64,000 bases of DNA from Phycisphaera sp. (GTDB taxonomy: Bacteria; Planctomycetota; Phycisphaerae; Phycisphaerales; Phycisphaeraceae), in NCBI GenBank assembly GCA_028285385.1, contig JANQPR010000258.1, positions 30,862 to 94,861 of the forward strand. Direction: 5' to 3'. Below the pieces are notes generated by a model. The model did no database searches. It was not told the origin of the DNA and saw only the letters and a program-made list of their open reading frames with translations. The position numbers and the translations under genes are program-made. Of this stretch, positions 25,018-34,082 are shown one piece after another. Every line of letters begins with the position of its first letter. The stretch's first letter is position 1.

Positions 25018-26497
25018 ACCGGTTGCCGAACTTCCAGTTGAAGAGTGTGACGCTAAACACCAGCACGAACAGCGCCCAGGACACCGCCGAGGCAAAGCCC
25101 AGCCGGCCGGTCTCGAAGCCTTCGATGTAGATGAAGTAGCTGAGCGTGGTGGTCGCGCCAGCCGGGCCGCCCTCGGTCATGACGCGGGCCATCTCGAAGC
25201 CGCCCTGAAGCCCGCCGATCGTCGACATGACGAAGATAAAGAAGGTGGTGGGTGCGAGCTGTGGCCAAGTGATGTTCCAGAACCGCTGCATCGGGCGGGC
25301 GCCGTCGATGTCCGCGGCCTCGTACAGTTCGCCCGGCACGTTCGTCAACGCCGCGAGGTACAGCAGCATGTTGTTGCTGCCGATCGCCGCCCAGAAGCCC
25401 ATGATCATGAGTGCGGGCTTGGCGAAGGCCGGGTCTGTCAACCACGACGGCGCCTCCAGGACGCCGTCGCCCGCCATCGACGGCACGTTGCCCGCGACCA
25501 CGAGCAATCCCAGCACGACGAACTGCCCGACCATCGTCAGCAAGGCGAGCATCAACGCGCTGCCGAACCCCTCGGTGGCACTGGGCGCTGAGAACTTGTC
25601 GGCCGATCGCACCAGCCGGGTGGCGTGGTAGAGCACGACGGCGACGCCACCTACCAGCAATACCGCGCGGTAGGGCGACGCGTACCCCCACATCATCGCC
25701 ACCCCGAAGGGGACCAGCAGCAACACCACCGGCAGCAGCGCGGCCCGCCACCCCAACTCGCCGTCGATGTATACCTGTCGCAGCCGGCGCAGCCCCATGG
25801 CCAAGAGCAGGAGCAGCAAGACGACCCCCAACCACGCGAGCGCCGTGAAGAATGGGCCGACCGCCTGCGCCGCGCCAGCGACCCCGTCGAGGACCGGCTG
25901 CAGCGCCACGTTGATCGGCCCGGTCTGTTGGGCGTACAGCTTCTTCCAGAGGATGAATGTCGCGACACCGGCAACGAAGTGGGGCGTGTAGAACAGCGTG
26001 CGGTAGAAGGTCAGCCCGCCGGTCACGCCCAGCAGCAGGATGCCGCAGCCGGCGCCGGCGATCAGCAGCACCATCGCCGTCTGGCCCGTCCCCGCCAGCG
26101 CGAGCATCACACAGCCGGCGATCAGCCCCGCCGACGCCAGCAGCCAGACGTACGGCCGCCCGCCGCCCGCGCGGGTGTCCTTGCTCAGGAGTATCGCCGC
26201 GCCCAGAGACCCGGCCACGGCGACCGGGATGCCCATCATGAAGAACAGCGTGTTACCGAAGTAGCGAAGGAACTCCCACCCCCGGACCAGCTCGGCGAAG
26301 TTGCCCAGGCCTTCAAACTTCGGCCGGGTGTCTTTGAACGGGTTGTGCTGCGTCAGGTCCCAGTTCGAGAACGCCATTACCAGCGAGAACACCACCGGGA
26401 ACACAGTGAACACCGCGACGCCCAGGATGTTCGGCGAGAGAAAGGCCAGGCCCGTGAGCAGGGCCCGGCGTCGGTCGCGGGCGGCGCGTCGACTCAC
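25004..26497 (-). CDS. Carbohydrate ABC transporter permease, MalF type, enlarged
   Basis: A 497-residue membrane protein. The N-terminal ALLTGLAFLSPNILGVAVFTVFP and the EAA loop YEAADIDGARPMQRFWNITWPQL are typical of MalF/UgpA-like permeases. The family is normally about 300 residues. Here two blocks of additional hydrophobic segments are inserted, around residues 110-165 and 210-340, including long Leu/Val/Ala runs and the stretch with GLRRLRQ. Its ATG overlaps the stop of the binding-protein gene by 4 bases, so it is co-translated with it. The second importer of this window has a similarly enlarged MalF subunit. Confidence 0.88.
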   Translation of the reverse strand: MSRRAARDRRRALLTGLAFLSPNILGVAVFTVFPVVFSLVMAFSNWDLTQHNPFKDTRPKFEGLGNFAELVRGWEFLRYFGNTLFFMMGIPVAVAGSLGAAILLSKDTRAGGGRPYVWLLASAGLIAGCVMLALAGTGQTAMVLLIAGAGCGILLLGVTGGLTFYRTLFYTPHFVAGVATFILWKKLYAQQTGPINVALQPVLDGVAGAAQAVGPFFTALAWLGVVLLLLLLAMGLRRLRQVYIDGELGWRAALLPVVLLLVPFGVAMMWGYASPYRAVLLVGGVAVVLYHATRLVRSADKFSAPSATEGFGSALMLALLTMVGQFVVLGLLVVAGNVPSMAGDGVLEAPSWLTDPAFAKPALMIMGFWAAIGSNNMLLYLAALTNVPGELYEAADIDGARPMQRFWNITWPQLAPTTFFIFVMSTIGGLQGGFEMARVMTEGGPAGATTTLSYFIYIEGFETGRLGFASAVSWALFVLVFSVTLFNWKFGNRYVND

Positions 26498-28044
26498 GGC
26501 GCAGTCACCGCCATCGCGTGTCGCTCCACCGTTGCGGCAGCAGTCGCCGGGCTCTCGGAAAGCTGCCCGGTCCGTCGGTAGTAGGCCAAGTGGAACGGGT
26601 TCTTGATCAACTCGGCGGGGATGGGCCGGCCCTCGGCCTTGAGCCGGTCGATCTGTTCTTGAGCGGCCCGGTCACGCTCAAAGGGGTCGCGCAGCTCCGG
26701 CTTGCGGTCCAGCTCGTCGGCGATGCGGGCGTTGAGGTCGTCGGCGGTCGCGGCCGCGGCGTCGTCGGCGCTCATCAGGCCGAACATGAACTGATCCTCG
26801 AAGAACTCCCGCCGGCGCTTGACCACGGTCGGCAGCACGTACGGGCTGAACGTCTCGCCGATCGCGATGGTCTCCGCCGTCTCCACGAAGGCGCCGTGCG
26901 TCCCCCACTCCTTGGGGTAGGCCGGCGGACGCAGGAACGCCTCGCCCCGCGTGTACGCCGGGTTGGGGGGCAAGGCGTCGGCGTCGGCGACGATCTGCTC
27001 GTTGTAGGCCGCGCTGGCCAGGTACTGCAGGAACAGCTTGGCCAACTCCGGGTGGCGGCTCCCGGCGTAGAGCGCCACCGCACGGGAGCTGATCATCGTG
27101 CACGGGAACCCGGCGTGCGGGAACTCGACAACCCGCAGATCCCCCAGGTGCGGGTACCGGCGGAACAGGATCAGGAGGTAGCGCCCGCCCTCGAGCAGCG
27201 CGTAGTCGCCGGTGCCGAAGCGCTGCGCGTCGCTGCCCATGAAGCTCTGCTGCGAGGCAAACGCGGCCTCGTCTTCCGGGGTCGGCAGGATGTTGAGGTC
27301 GTAGACCCACCGGCGCTTGGCTCGCAGCGTCTCCGCGTAGCGCGGGTCGTCGAGGGTGCAAGCCGTCAACGTTTCGTTGAACTTCGACAGGCCCGTGGTG
27401 CGAAGCAACCGCACCGAGTCGAGGTTGAGGGCGAAGAACCGGCGCTCGTTGGGGGCGGTGCCCGGCGGGTTGGCCGCGTCGCGAAACGCCACGCCCAGCC
27501 GCTCAAAGTCTTCCCAGGTCCATCGCGTGGGCGGCGGCTCTAGGCCGTGGCGACGCAGCGCGTCGACGTTGACCCAGAGCATGGAGTTCCCAACGTTCGC
27601 CGGGTACCGGTACTGCCGGCCGTCCACCGTGATGGACGGCTCGATCGCGGCGTAGGTCTGGTCCGGACTGAATCCCATCGCCTCGGCGTCCTCGGTCAGG
27701 TCGGTCAGCACCCCCATCGCCTGCAACTGCCGCATCGACGGCCCGTACGTGTCCATCAGGTCCCCGGCGACCCCCGAGACGCTTTGGATCGTCTGTTTGG
27801 TCAGGTCCATGTTGGCCACATCGAGGCGCAACTCCACCGCCGGCTCGCCCGCGTCGTTGACGTGCCCGTTCTCCACCAACCACTCGTGAAACAACGCGAC
27901 CTGCTGCTCCCGTGCCGGGTTCTTGTCCGTCACCCAATAGATCACCGGACGCTCCGTCTGCACATCCGGGAACGACCAGCGCAGCCCGAGGCTGACTAAG
28001 ACGAGGACGCCGAATACGGATGTGAACAGTACTTTCATGGGCAT
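26494..28044 (-). CDS. ABC transporter extracellular solute-binding protein (family 1), membrane-anchored
   Basis: A 516-residue protein. ATG at 28044, with a second possible ATG two codons on. The N-terminus is a single hydrophobic helix (VLFTSVFGVLVLVSLGLRW) with no lipobox Cys and no clear cleavage site, so it is likely tethered by a signal anchor. The rest follows the sugar-binding family 1 pattern: early PVIYWVTDKNPAREQQ, GDLMDTYGPSMRQL, then PANVGNSMLWVNVDALRRHG and a late RREFFEDQFMFGL. It is the first gene of the importer operon. The promoter region with an AACGTT-centred palindrome lies 27-60 bp upstream. The ligand is presumably an oligosaccharide released from the glycan handled by the neighbours. 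Confidence 0.87.
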   Translation of the reverse strand: MPMKVLFTSVFGVLVLVSLGLRWSFPDVQTERPVIYWVTDKNPAREQQVALFHEWLVENGHVNDAGEPAVELRLDVANMDLTKQTIQSVSGVAGDLMDTYGPSMRQLQAMGVLTDLTEDAEAMGFSPDQTYAAIEPSITVDGRQYRYPANVGNSMLWVNVDALRRHGLEPPPTRWTWEDFERLGVAFRDAANPPGTAPNERRFFALNLDSVRLLRTTGLSKFNETLTACTLDDPRYAETLRAKRRWVYDLNILPTPEDEAAFASQQSFMGSDAQRFGTGDYALLEGGRYLLILFRRYPHLGDLRVVEFPHAGFPCTMISSRAVALYAGSRHPELAKLFLQYLASAAYNEQIVADADALPPNPAYTRGEAFLRPPAYPKEWGTHGAFVETAETIAIGETFSPYVLPTVVKRRREFFEDQFMFGLMSADDAAAATADDLNARIADELDRKPELRDPFERDRAAQEQIDRLKAEGRPIPAELIKNPFHLAYYRRTGQLSESPATAAATVERHAMAVTAP

Positions 28045-28063
28045 CGCTGCCTTGGTGCGACTC

Positions 28064-28085
28064 GCGTTATAACGTTACAATATCA
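28064..28085. promoter_or_regulatory. AACGTT-centred operator site 1, divergent promoters
   Basis: Sequence GTTATAACGTTACAATA with AACGTT at 28071-28076. Read rightward, a -10 TACAAT (28076-28081) begins on the last T of AACGTT, with a TTGGTG -35 candidate at 28052-28057. Read leftward, the same register gives TATAAC. It lies between the leftward importer operon and the rightward beta-helix gene. Sites 2-4 share the core and the register. Confidence 0.65.
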
Positions 28086-28157
28086 CGGATCTGATTTCAC
28101 AGGCGTTGATATCGATTCGGCGGGGTCCAACCGTTCGGTTCGTCAAAAGGTGTGTCC

Positions 28158-31100
28158 ATGCTTGCCCGATTCCCGGCCCTTGATGGCCGACCCATGGCGT
28201 GTTTGGCTGGTGCTTTGCTGGCATTGTGCGCTTCGGTTCACGGTGCCGTTGCGGAGGCAATGCACGGCGTTGCTCAAGGCCGGACGTGGCACGTGGACGC
28301 TCGACACCCCGACGCGACCGACGATAACACCGGGACGCCCGACGCACCGCTTCGTACCATCAACGCCGCAGCCGAACGAGCCCAGGCCGGCGACCGCGTG
28401 CTCGTTCAGCCGGGGGTTTACCGCGAATGGGTCAGCCCCGCCCGCAGCGGGACGGCCGGCAGGCCGATTGTCTATGAAGCCGCGAAGGCGAGGCAGGTGT
28501 TTGTTCGAGGGTCCGAGGTCTGGACGCCGAAGTGGGAGCCCGTGTCGGGCCGCAACGGGGTGTTCCGAGCGCCGCTCGACGACGCGATGTTCGACGGGCT
28601 GCCCTACCCGCCCTACGAAGCGTTGGCCAATCGACGGCAGCGCTACCCACACGAGTTTCCGTTGCCCGAGAGTTTCTGGCGTGCTCGGCCGATCGAAGCC
28701 AAGATTGCCTCGGCTTCTCAGGCCAACGCGTCGGAGGAAAAGAACCGTGAACTCTTCATCACGGAAGGCCCCGGCGCTGTGCATTGGCCGAGAACGATGG
28801 GGCAGGTCTTTCTGAACGGTGAGATGCTCGAGCAGGTCGAGTCGATGGAGGACGTCACGCGTCGGCCCGGTTCGTGGATCGCATCGGCCGATGGTAAAGC
28901 CGTCCTGCTCCATGTGCCGCGAGGGGTTGAGCACCCCGCCGAGGCGTTGGTCGAACTGTCGGTCCGTCACCGCGTGTTCGGAGCGAAACGGCGCGGGCTG
29001 GGCCACATCGTGGTACGCGGGTTTGTCATCGAGCACGCGGCGAACCACGCCCCATGGCCGCAGGCCGGGATGGTCAGCACCCGGAGCGGACACCACTACA
29101 CCTTCGAGAACAATGTGATCCGCCACGCGCGGACGGTCGGCCTCGACATCGGTCGGGAGTGGAAGCCCGCTTCGGTCGAACGCAAAAGCGACGCGGTGAA
29201 CGCACTCGACGGCACCCCACGCGGCCACCATCGCATCGTCGGCAACCTGATCGCCGAGAACGGCTCGGCGGGGATCATCGGCTGGGGCGGCAACCCGGGC
29301 ACCGTCATCGCCCGAAACGTCATCGAGAGAAACAACTACCGTGGTACTTCAACGGTCGAGGAAGGCGGCATCAAGATCCACGGCTCGCAGGGGATGCTCA
29401 TCGAGCAGAACCTGGTACGCGACAACGACGCCGCCGGGATCTGGCTCGACACCGGATACGCCGGTGCGCGGGTCACCCGTAACGTGGTCATCGGCAACGT
29501 CACGGGCATCTTCGTTGAGTTGGGGCACGGCCGAGTTGTCGTCGATCACAATGTTTGCGCCGACAACATCGACGGCATCTACGCCCACGATGCGTCCGAC
29601 GTGGTCATCGCGCACAACCTGCTCGCAACCAACGCGCACTACGGCGTGTACACCCGTCAGGTGTCGGACCGCAGTTACTCCAACCCGGACCACCGGGCCG
29701 ACCCGACTCAACCCGAGCGGCGGGGCGCCGGTTCCGCCCGCCACCGCGTGGTCAACAACCTGTTCGTTGACAACTACCGCGGGGCGATCTGTATGGGCTG
29801 GCCCGGAGAAACCACCGGCGGTTCCTTCAGTAACGGCAACGTGTTCACCAACGGGCGGCAGTGGCAGTGGAACGGGTTCGAACGGGTCCCGATGTTCGCG
29901 TTGGACCCCAATGAAGGCCGCACCACCGACGCGTTGATCGAGTCGACCTTCCGCCGCGCCCTCGAAACTCAAGGCCAGGATGACCCGAGCGATGCGATCG
30001 TGGCATCGCGCGTCGACGCCAAACTCCTGTCGCTCGAAGAGTGGCGCGCGGTCACGGGGTGGGACGCGGATAGCGTTGTCGTCGAAGCGCAGAAGGCGCC
30101 GGACGTCAGCCCCTTACGGCCGAAGTTCACATTGAAACTCAACGACCGCGCGTTCTTCGACGCGGCCTGCGAGCCGGTGGAAGGGCTGCGGCAAGACTTC
30201 TTTGGTCGGCCATTGGGGCGAGGCCCGCTGTTGCCCGGCCCGTTCCAGGACGTGATCGCCGGCGAGACCGAAGAAGAGCTGCGTGACAAGCGGGCCAAGG
30301 TCAATACCTGGTTGCTTTGGCCCCCGGTTGATCTCGAAGCAACGCACACGGATGCCTCCGAGCAGGACACGAAGATGCCGCTGACCGTCTCCCCGCCAAC
30401 CGTGATCCCGTTGGACATCCCAGCCCCCGCCGACACCCGCGGCGGCCTGATCGCCGCCGACCTGACCGGCGACGGCCGCCGCGCGCTGATCGTGACCACG
30501 CCTGGACACCTCACCGCGGTGACGCCGGACGGGCAGCGGCTCTGGACGATCCGGGCCGACATCCGGCTGGCGAGCAAATCCGAGGACAACGGTCTGCCCG
30601 GCCACCACGGCTCTGGCGTCCAGGCGGGCGACATCGACGGGGATGGCAAGATCGAAGTGCTCTTCATGACTTTCGAGGGCGAACTCCGCGTGCACGACGG
30701 CTCGACCGGTGAGTTCCGCTGGTCCGCGACTCCGGCACCGCCACCCGAGGCGTTCCAGTGGGAGCAGCCGATCATCGCCAACCTCCGCGGGCTCGGCGAC
30801 CGCGACATCCTGCTCCAGGCCTGTGATGACGGGGAGGGCCGCCGGGGCGGCTACCGCGTGGCGCGTCACCTCGTCGCCTACGCCGCCGAAGAACTGCAAA
30901 AGCAACAGCCCGAGCCGATGTGGCAGCGTGACGACTTCTTCGGCGTGAATCACGGTTCGGCTCGCATCGCCGATCTTGATCTGGACGGCCGAGACGAGAT
31001 CGTGGGCGGGATGATCTTGTCCCCCGAAGGCGAACCGCTGTTTTCCGTGCCGGTCGAAGCCAATCTCCGCACGCCTCACATCGATTCGGTCTTCGTGGAT

Positions 31101-31712
31101 TATGTGCTGCCCGACCGGGACACGCCCCAGGTGGTGGCCCTGGAGGAAGCCGGCGAGAACCGCGTCTTTCTCTACGACCACAACGGACTGATCTGGCAGA
31201 CTCACCACCAGCACATGGAGCCGCAGAACGCGGGTCTGGCCCGGCCGGACGATTACGATCAGCAAGGCATGTTGATCTGGTGCCGCAGCCGGATCAATGA
31301 ACACCAGCAGCCGTTCGTGTTCAACGCGCAAGGCGAACTGGTTCATACGTACGAGATGGACGAGGTCGCGCCCGCCGACTGGACGGTCCGGGGGTTGGAG
31401 ACGATCGTGTCGATTCACTGGGACGGCACGGGCGCACAACTGCTCGCCGCCAAAGAACGCCACACCTCCGGCGATGTCTGTCTGTTCGACCCGGCCACCG
31501 GCGAGTTCCGGCTACGCCTCCCCGAGGCCGCGGACCGGCTCTACGTCGCTGACGTGACCGGGGATTGGCGCGAAGAACTGATCGTGCAGGCCGGGAGCGA
31601 GTTGCGCATCTACCAGAATCCCTCGGCAAACCCCAACCCCGAGCGGCCCCGGCTATGGACGATGAACCACTACCGCCGCAGCAAGAGCACCTGGAACTAC
31701 TACTCGCCCTAA
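28158..31712 (+). CDS. Secreted right-handed beta-helix protein fused to FG-GAP/VCBS-like repeats
   Basis: A 1184-residue protein. ATG 28158 is preferred because AAAGG at 28146-28150 is well spaced from it; GTG at 28152 is the alternative. A signal peptide ends near AVAEA. Residues ~45-660 form a DUF1565/NosD-like parallel beta-helix (WHVDARHPDATDDNTGTPD start, many NVI/N-L-V rungs), as used by polysaccharide lyases and by GH141-type enzymes. Residues ~730-1180 have integrin-like Ca-binding blades (AADLTGDGRRALIV, GDIDGDGKIEVLF, DLDLDGRDEIVGG, DVTGDWREELIV). A surface enzyme acting on a fucose- or uronate-containing polymer is plausible, but no catalytic residues can be assigned. It is transcribed divergently from the importer, with operator site 1 upstream. 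Confidence 0.75.
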   Translation: MLARFPALDGRPMACLAGALLALCASVHGAVAEAMHGVAQGRTWHVDARHPDATDDNTGTPDAPLRTINAAAERAQAGDRVLVQPGVYREWVSPARSGTAGRPIVYEAAKARQVFVRGSEVWTPKWEPVSGRNGVFRAPLDDAMFDGLPYPPYEALANRRQRYPHEFPLPESFWRARPIEAKIASASQANASEEKNRELFITEGPGAVHWPRTMGQVFLNGEMLEQVESMEDVTRRPGSWIASADGKAVLLHVPRGVEHPAEALVELSVRHRVFGAKRRGLGHIVVRGFVIEHAANHAPWPQAGMVSTRSGHHYTFENNVIRHARTVGLDIGREWKPASVERKSDAVNALDGTPRGHHRIVGNLIAENGSAGIIGWGGNPGTVIARNVIERNNYRGTSTVEEGGIKIHGSQGMLIEQNLVRDNDAAGIWLDTGYAGARVTRNVVIGNVTGIFVELGHGRVVVDHNVCADNIDGIYAHDASDVVIAHNLLATNAHYGVYTRQVSDRSYSNPDHRADPTQPERRGAGSARHRVVNNLFVDNYRGAICMGWPGETTGGSFSNGNVFTNGRQWQWNGFERVPMFALDPNEGRTTDALIESTFRRALETQGQDDPSDAIVASRVDAKLLSLEEWRAVTGWDADSVVVEAQKAPDVSPLRPKFTLKLNDRAFFDAACEPVEGLRQDFFGRPLGRGPLLPGPFQDVIAGETEEELRDKRAKVNTWLLWPPVDLEATHTDASEQDTKMPLTVSPPTVIPLDIPAPADTRGGLIAADLTGDGRRALIVTTPGHLTAVTPDGQRLWTIRADIRLASKSEDNGLPGHHGSGVQAGDIDGDGKIEVLFMTFEGELRVHDGSTGEFRWSATPAPPPEAFQWEQPIIANLRGLGDRDILLQACDDGEGRRGGYRVARHLVAYAAEELQKQQPEPMWQRDDFFGVNHGSARIADLDLDGRDEIVGGMILSPEGEPLFSVPVEANLRTPHIDSVFVDYVLPDRDTPQVVALEEAGENRVFLYDHNGLIWQTHHQHMEPQNAGLARPDDYDQQGMLIWCRSRINEHQQPFVFNAQGELVHTYEMDEVAPADWTVRGLETIVSIHWDGTGAQLLAAKERHTSGDVCLFDPATGEFRLRLPEAADRLYVADVTGDWREELIVQAGSELRIYQNPSANPNPERPRLWTMNHYRRSKSTWNYYSP

Positions 31713-31831
31713 TGGGTGTTCGGTTCGGTGTCACTGGACCTCGGGGCGCGGCGCGTCCGCAGATTTCACCGGCGCGGTCCAGGGATTGGCCCGATTTATC
31801 TGCCCGAGCTTTTTGATCCCTGTGCACTTGG

Positions 31832-32734
31832 TTGGTCCTTTTTCTCTTGACGTCTCTCGCTGGCAACCCGTTGCTCCCCGTTCCAATGGGCGACCCCTCC
31901 GGTCATGTCTACGAGAACAAGGTGTTTATCTACGGCAAGCGAGACCGCCGCTGCCGGCCCGACACCAACGACCTCACCTGGACCTGCTTCTCCTCGAGTA
32001 ACCTCGAGCACTGGACCGACCACGAGGACATCTTTGGTGTCGCCGACATTCCCTGGGCCACCGGGTACGCGTTCGCACCGGACTGCGCCCTCAAGAACGG
32101 CATCTACTATCTGTACGCTCCTTGTGTCGACGACAACGGCGAATGGAACACGGCCATTGGCACCAGCGACAAGCCGCAGGGGCCGTTTACCTACGCGGGG
32201 CGGATCGACCTCCGCGAAATCGATCCTTCAACGTTCATCGACGACGACGGCAGTGCCTGGGTCTATTACCCCGCACATCTCGCCCGCCTGCGTGAAGACA
32301 TGCTCGGGATCGAGGGCGAGTGGATCCCCCGTGAGCAGTACCTGATCGGCGGGCCGCTCGACCCCAAGGTGTACACAACTTTTGAGAACCCCTTCGTCTT
32401 CAAACGCAACGGCGTCTACTACTACCTCTTGTCGGTATTCGAGCGCGGAGAGACCACCCGCTGTAAGGGCGGGCAAAGCGTCTATTACTGGATGGGTGAC
32501 ACCCCCGCCGGACCGTTTCACTATAGAGGATGCATCTACGATCCCGAGAGCGGCAACTGCGGCTCCTCGATCGTGGAGTTCCAGGGGCGGTGGATCTTCT
32601 TCTATCACAAGATGTCGCATTCGCCCGACGTCGACTGCAACGAGCGCAAACCCCAGGCTGAGTGGTGTGTGTTCAACGGGGACGGCACGATCCAACCAAT
32701 GACAGCGACCAAGGAAGGGCTGGCAACGGATTAG
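31832..32734 (+). CDS. Glycoside hydrolase family 43-like enzyme
   Basis: About 300 residues, five-bladed propeller type. The three GH43 acidic positions are visible: base Asp21 in GDPSGHVY, pKa-modulating Asp131 in DPSTFIDDDG, and acid Glu185 in TTFENPFVF. Supporting motifs are NPLLP, ATGYAFAPDCALKNGIYYLY and a CGSSIVEFQGRWIFFYH tail. Members act as beta-xylosidases, alpha-L-arabinofuranosidases or related exo-enzymes. The start is uncertain: only TTG codons (31832 or 31847) precede the conserved NPLLP, and the ATG at 31889 would delete part of the first blade. No convincing signal peptide is present. Confidence 0.82.
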   Translation: MVLFLLTSLAGNPLLPVPMGDPSGHVYENKVFIYGKRDRRCRPDTNDLTWTCFSSSNLEHWTDHEDIFGVADIPWATGYAFAPDCALKNGIYYLYAPCVDDNGEWNTAIGTSDKPQGPFTYAGRIDLREIDPSTFIDDDGSAWVYYPAHLARLREDMLGIEGEWIPREQYLIGGPLDPKVYTTFENPFVFKRNGVYYYLLSVFERGETTRCKGGQSVYYWMGDTPAGPFHYRGCIYDPESGNCGSSIVEFQGRWIFFYHKMSHSPDVDCNERKPQAEWCVFNGDGTIQPMTATKEGLATD

Positions 32735-33104
32735 GACAGCACTCGATTTCCCGGGATGATCCGGTGTTCGCCTCTACCCGTTGTCGTCAAGACGACGTCA
32801 TTGACCGCGTTAGCATGGCGACGCCCCGTCTCGGGTGCCTTAGAGCCTGTCCGAACAATCACGCTTTCTGGCAAACACTCCGCAACTGGAAGGAGATTGC
32901 GTCGAGACCTTTGCGGTCCGGCGACCGACCGCCTAACTCGTGAGGTTGATCCGCGGCAGGATCAGCGGCCGGGAACTTCGCTCACACCTCATCGGTCCGC
33001 CGAATCACCCCGCTCATCGGCAAGCGTGTTATCACCAGCCTCCTTGTCCAGGGCAGCATCGCGAAGGGCCATATCAGCAAGAGGGGGCTGTTCGGGACAT
33101 GATC
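32735..33104. other. 370-bp gap without a convincing gene; possible insertion-sequence remnant
   Basis: Short frames cross this gap but none looks protein-like. Two ends resemble loosely matched inverted repeats: GCCTGTCCGAACA at 32845-32857 and GGGGGCTGTTCGGGACATG at 33083-33101. They bracket about 250 bp that could be the relic of a small transposable element. No transposase motif remains. Confidence 0.25.
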
Positions 33105-34082
33105 TTAGTCCGAACCCCAGTCGTCGGGCGTGACGCCTTCAATTTGACCGTCATTGATCAGCCACGCCAAGGCCTCGCGCACCGCGGCGAAGCTGCTGTA
33201 ACGCGGCGCATATCCCAACCGCTCTCGGGCCTTGGCGATGCTGCCGTGGGGGCTGTGGCGGAGGTGGTCCCAGGTCTGCTGCGCCCACTTCGCCTCGACG
33301 CCTTCGGACCAGGCGGGCCAGGGCACGTATTCCAGGTTGGCTTGGTGGCCGAACCAGGACGCGACCTCTTCGGCGTAGCCGCGCATCGTCACGGCCTGGG
33401 GGGCCAAGACGTGGAAGCTCTCGCCGGCCGCGGCCTCGCGTCGTTCGACGGCACGCACAAAACCTTGCGCCAAGTCGTCGGCGTGGACGTGGTGTAGTGT
33501 CTCCATCCCCAGGTTGGGCATGCGTAGCTTCTCGCCACGGGCGAGCGTGCCGAACACCCGCGGGTCTTTGTTCCCGACAGGGTTCACCGGCCGATCCGTG
33601 GGCCCGACGATGTGCCCGGCGTGCAGCGTCGTGGCCGGGAAGCCGGCGCGCCCCGCTTCCAACAGCAGCGCCTCGACAGCCGCTTTCTTGCGCCCGTACT
33701 CGCACACAGGCCTCCGGGGGAAAGCCTCGTCGGTCGGCACGAGGACCGAGTGGCCGTACACCCATGCGGTGCCGCAAACGATCAGGTGTGCGCCGCGTGG
33801 GCGCAACGCTTCGACCAGTTGCCGGGCGCTGCCGGGCTCGAAACAGATCATGTCGATGACGGCGTCCGGCTCGAGGGAGGCGATCCGCCGGCCGAACGCC
33901 CCGCGGGCTTCGGACTCGTTCCGGTCGATCGTATCCATGGAAACCAGGGCCCACGCCGGGTCTTCGCGGCGCGGCTGCTGCCCGCCCCGGCAAACCACGC
34001 GTACCTCGTGCCCGGCCTCAACCAGGCGCGGTACCAAGTAGCTCCCGACCCGGCCGGTGCCGCCGATGACAACAACCCTCAC
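33105..34082 (-). CDS. NAD-dependent epimerase/dehydratase family protein
   Basis: A 325-residue extended SDR starting at GTG 34082 and overlapping the upstream gene by 4 bases (GTGA). The N-terminal VVVIGGTGRVGSYLV binds NAD(P). CGTAWVYGH is near the Ser position, and the catalytic Tyr/Lys is probably CEYGRKKAAVE. HHVHADDLAQGF is the conserved substrate-side patch. Such enzymes act on nucleotide sugars or on free sugar derivatives, and planctomycete genomes hold many without known substrates. It is clearly coupled to the 252-residue hypothetical gene before it. Confidence 0.82.
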   Translation of the reverse strand: MRVVVIGGTGRVGSYLVPRLVEAGHEVRVVCRGGQQPRREDPAWALVSMDTIDRNESEARGAFGRRIASLEPDAVIDMICFEPGSARQLVEALRPRGAHLIVCGTAWVYGHSVLVPTDEAFPRRPVCEYGRKKAAVEALLLEAGRAGFPATTLHAGHIVGPTDRPVNPVGNKDPRVFGTLARGEKLRMPNLGMETLHHVHADDLAQGFVRAVERREAAAGESFHVLAPQAVTMRGYAEEVASWFGHQANLEYVPWPAWSEGVEAKWAQQTWDHLRHSPHGSIAKARERLGYAPRYSSFAAVREALAWLINDGQIEGVTPDDWGSD

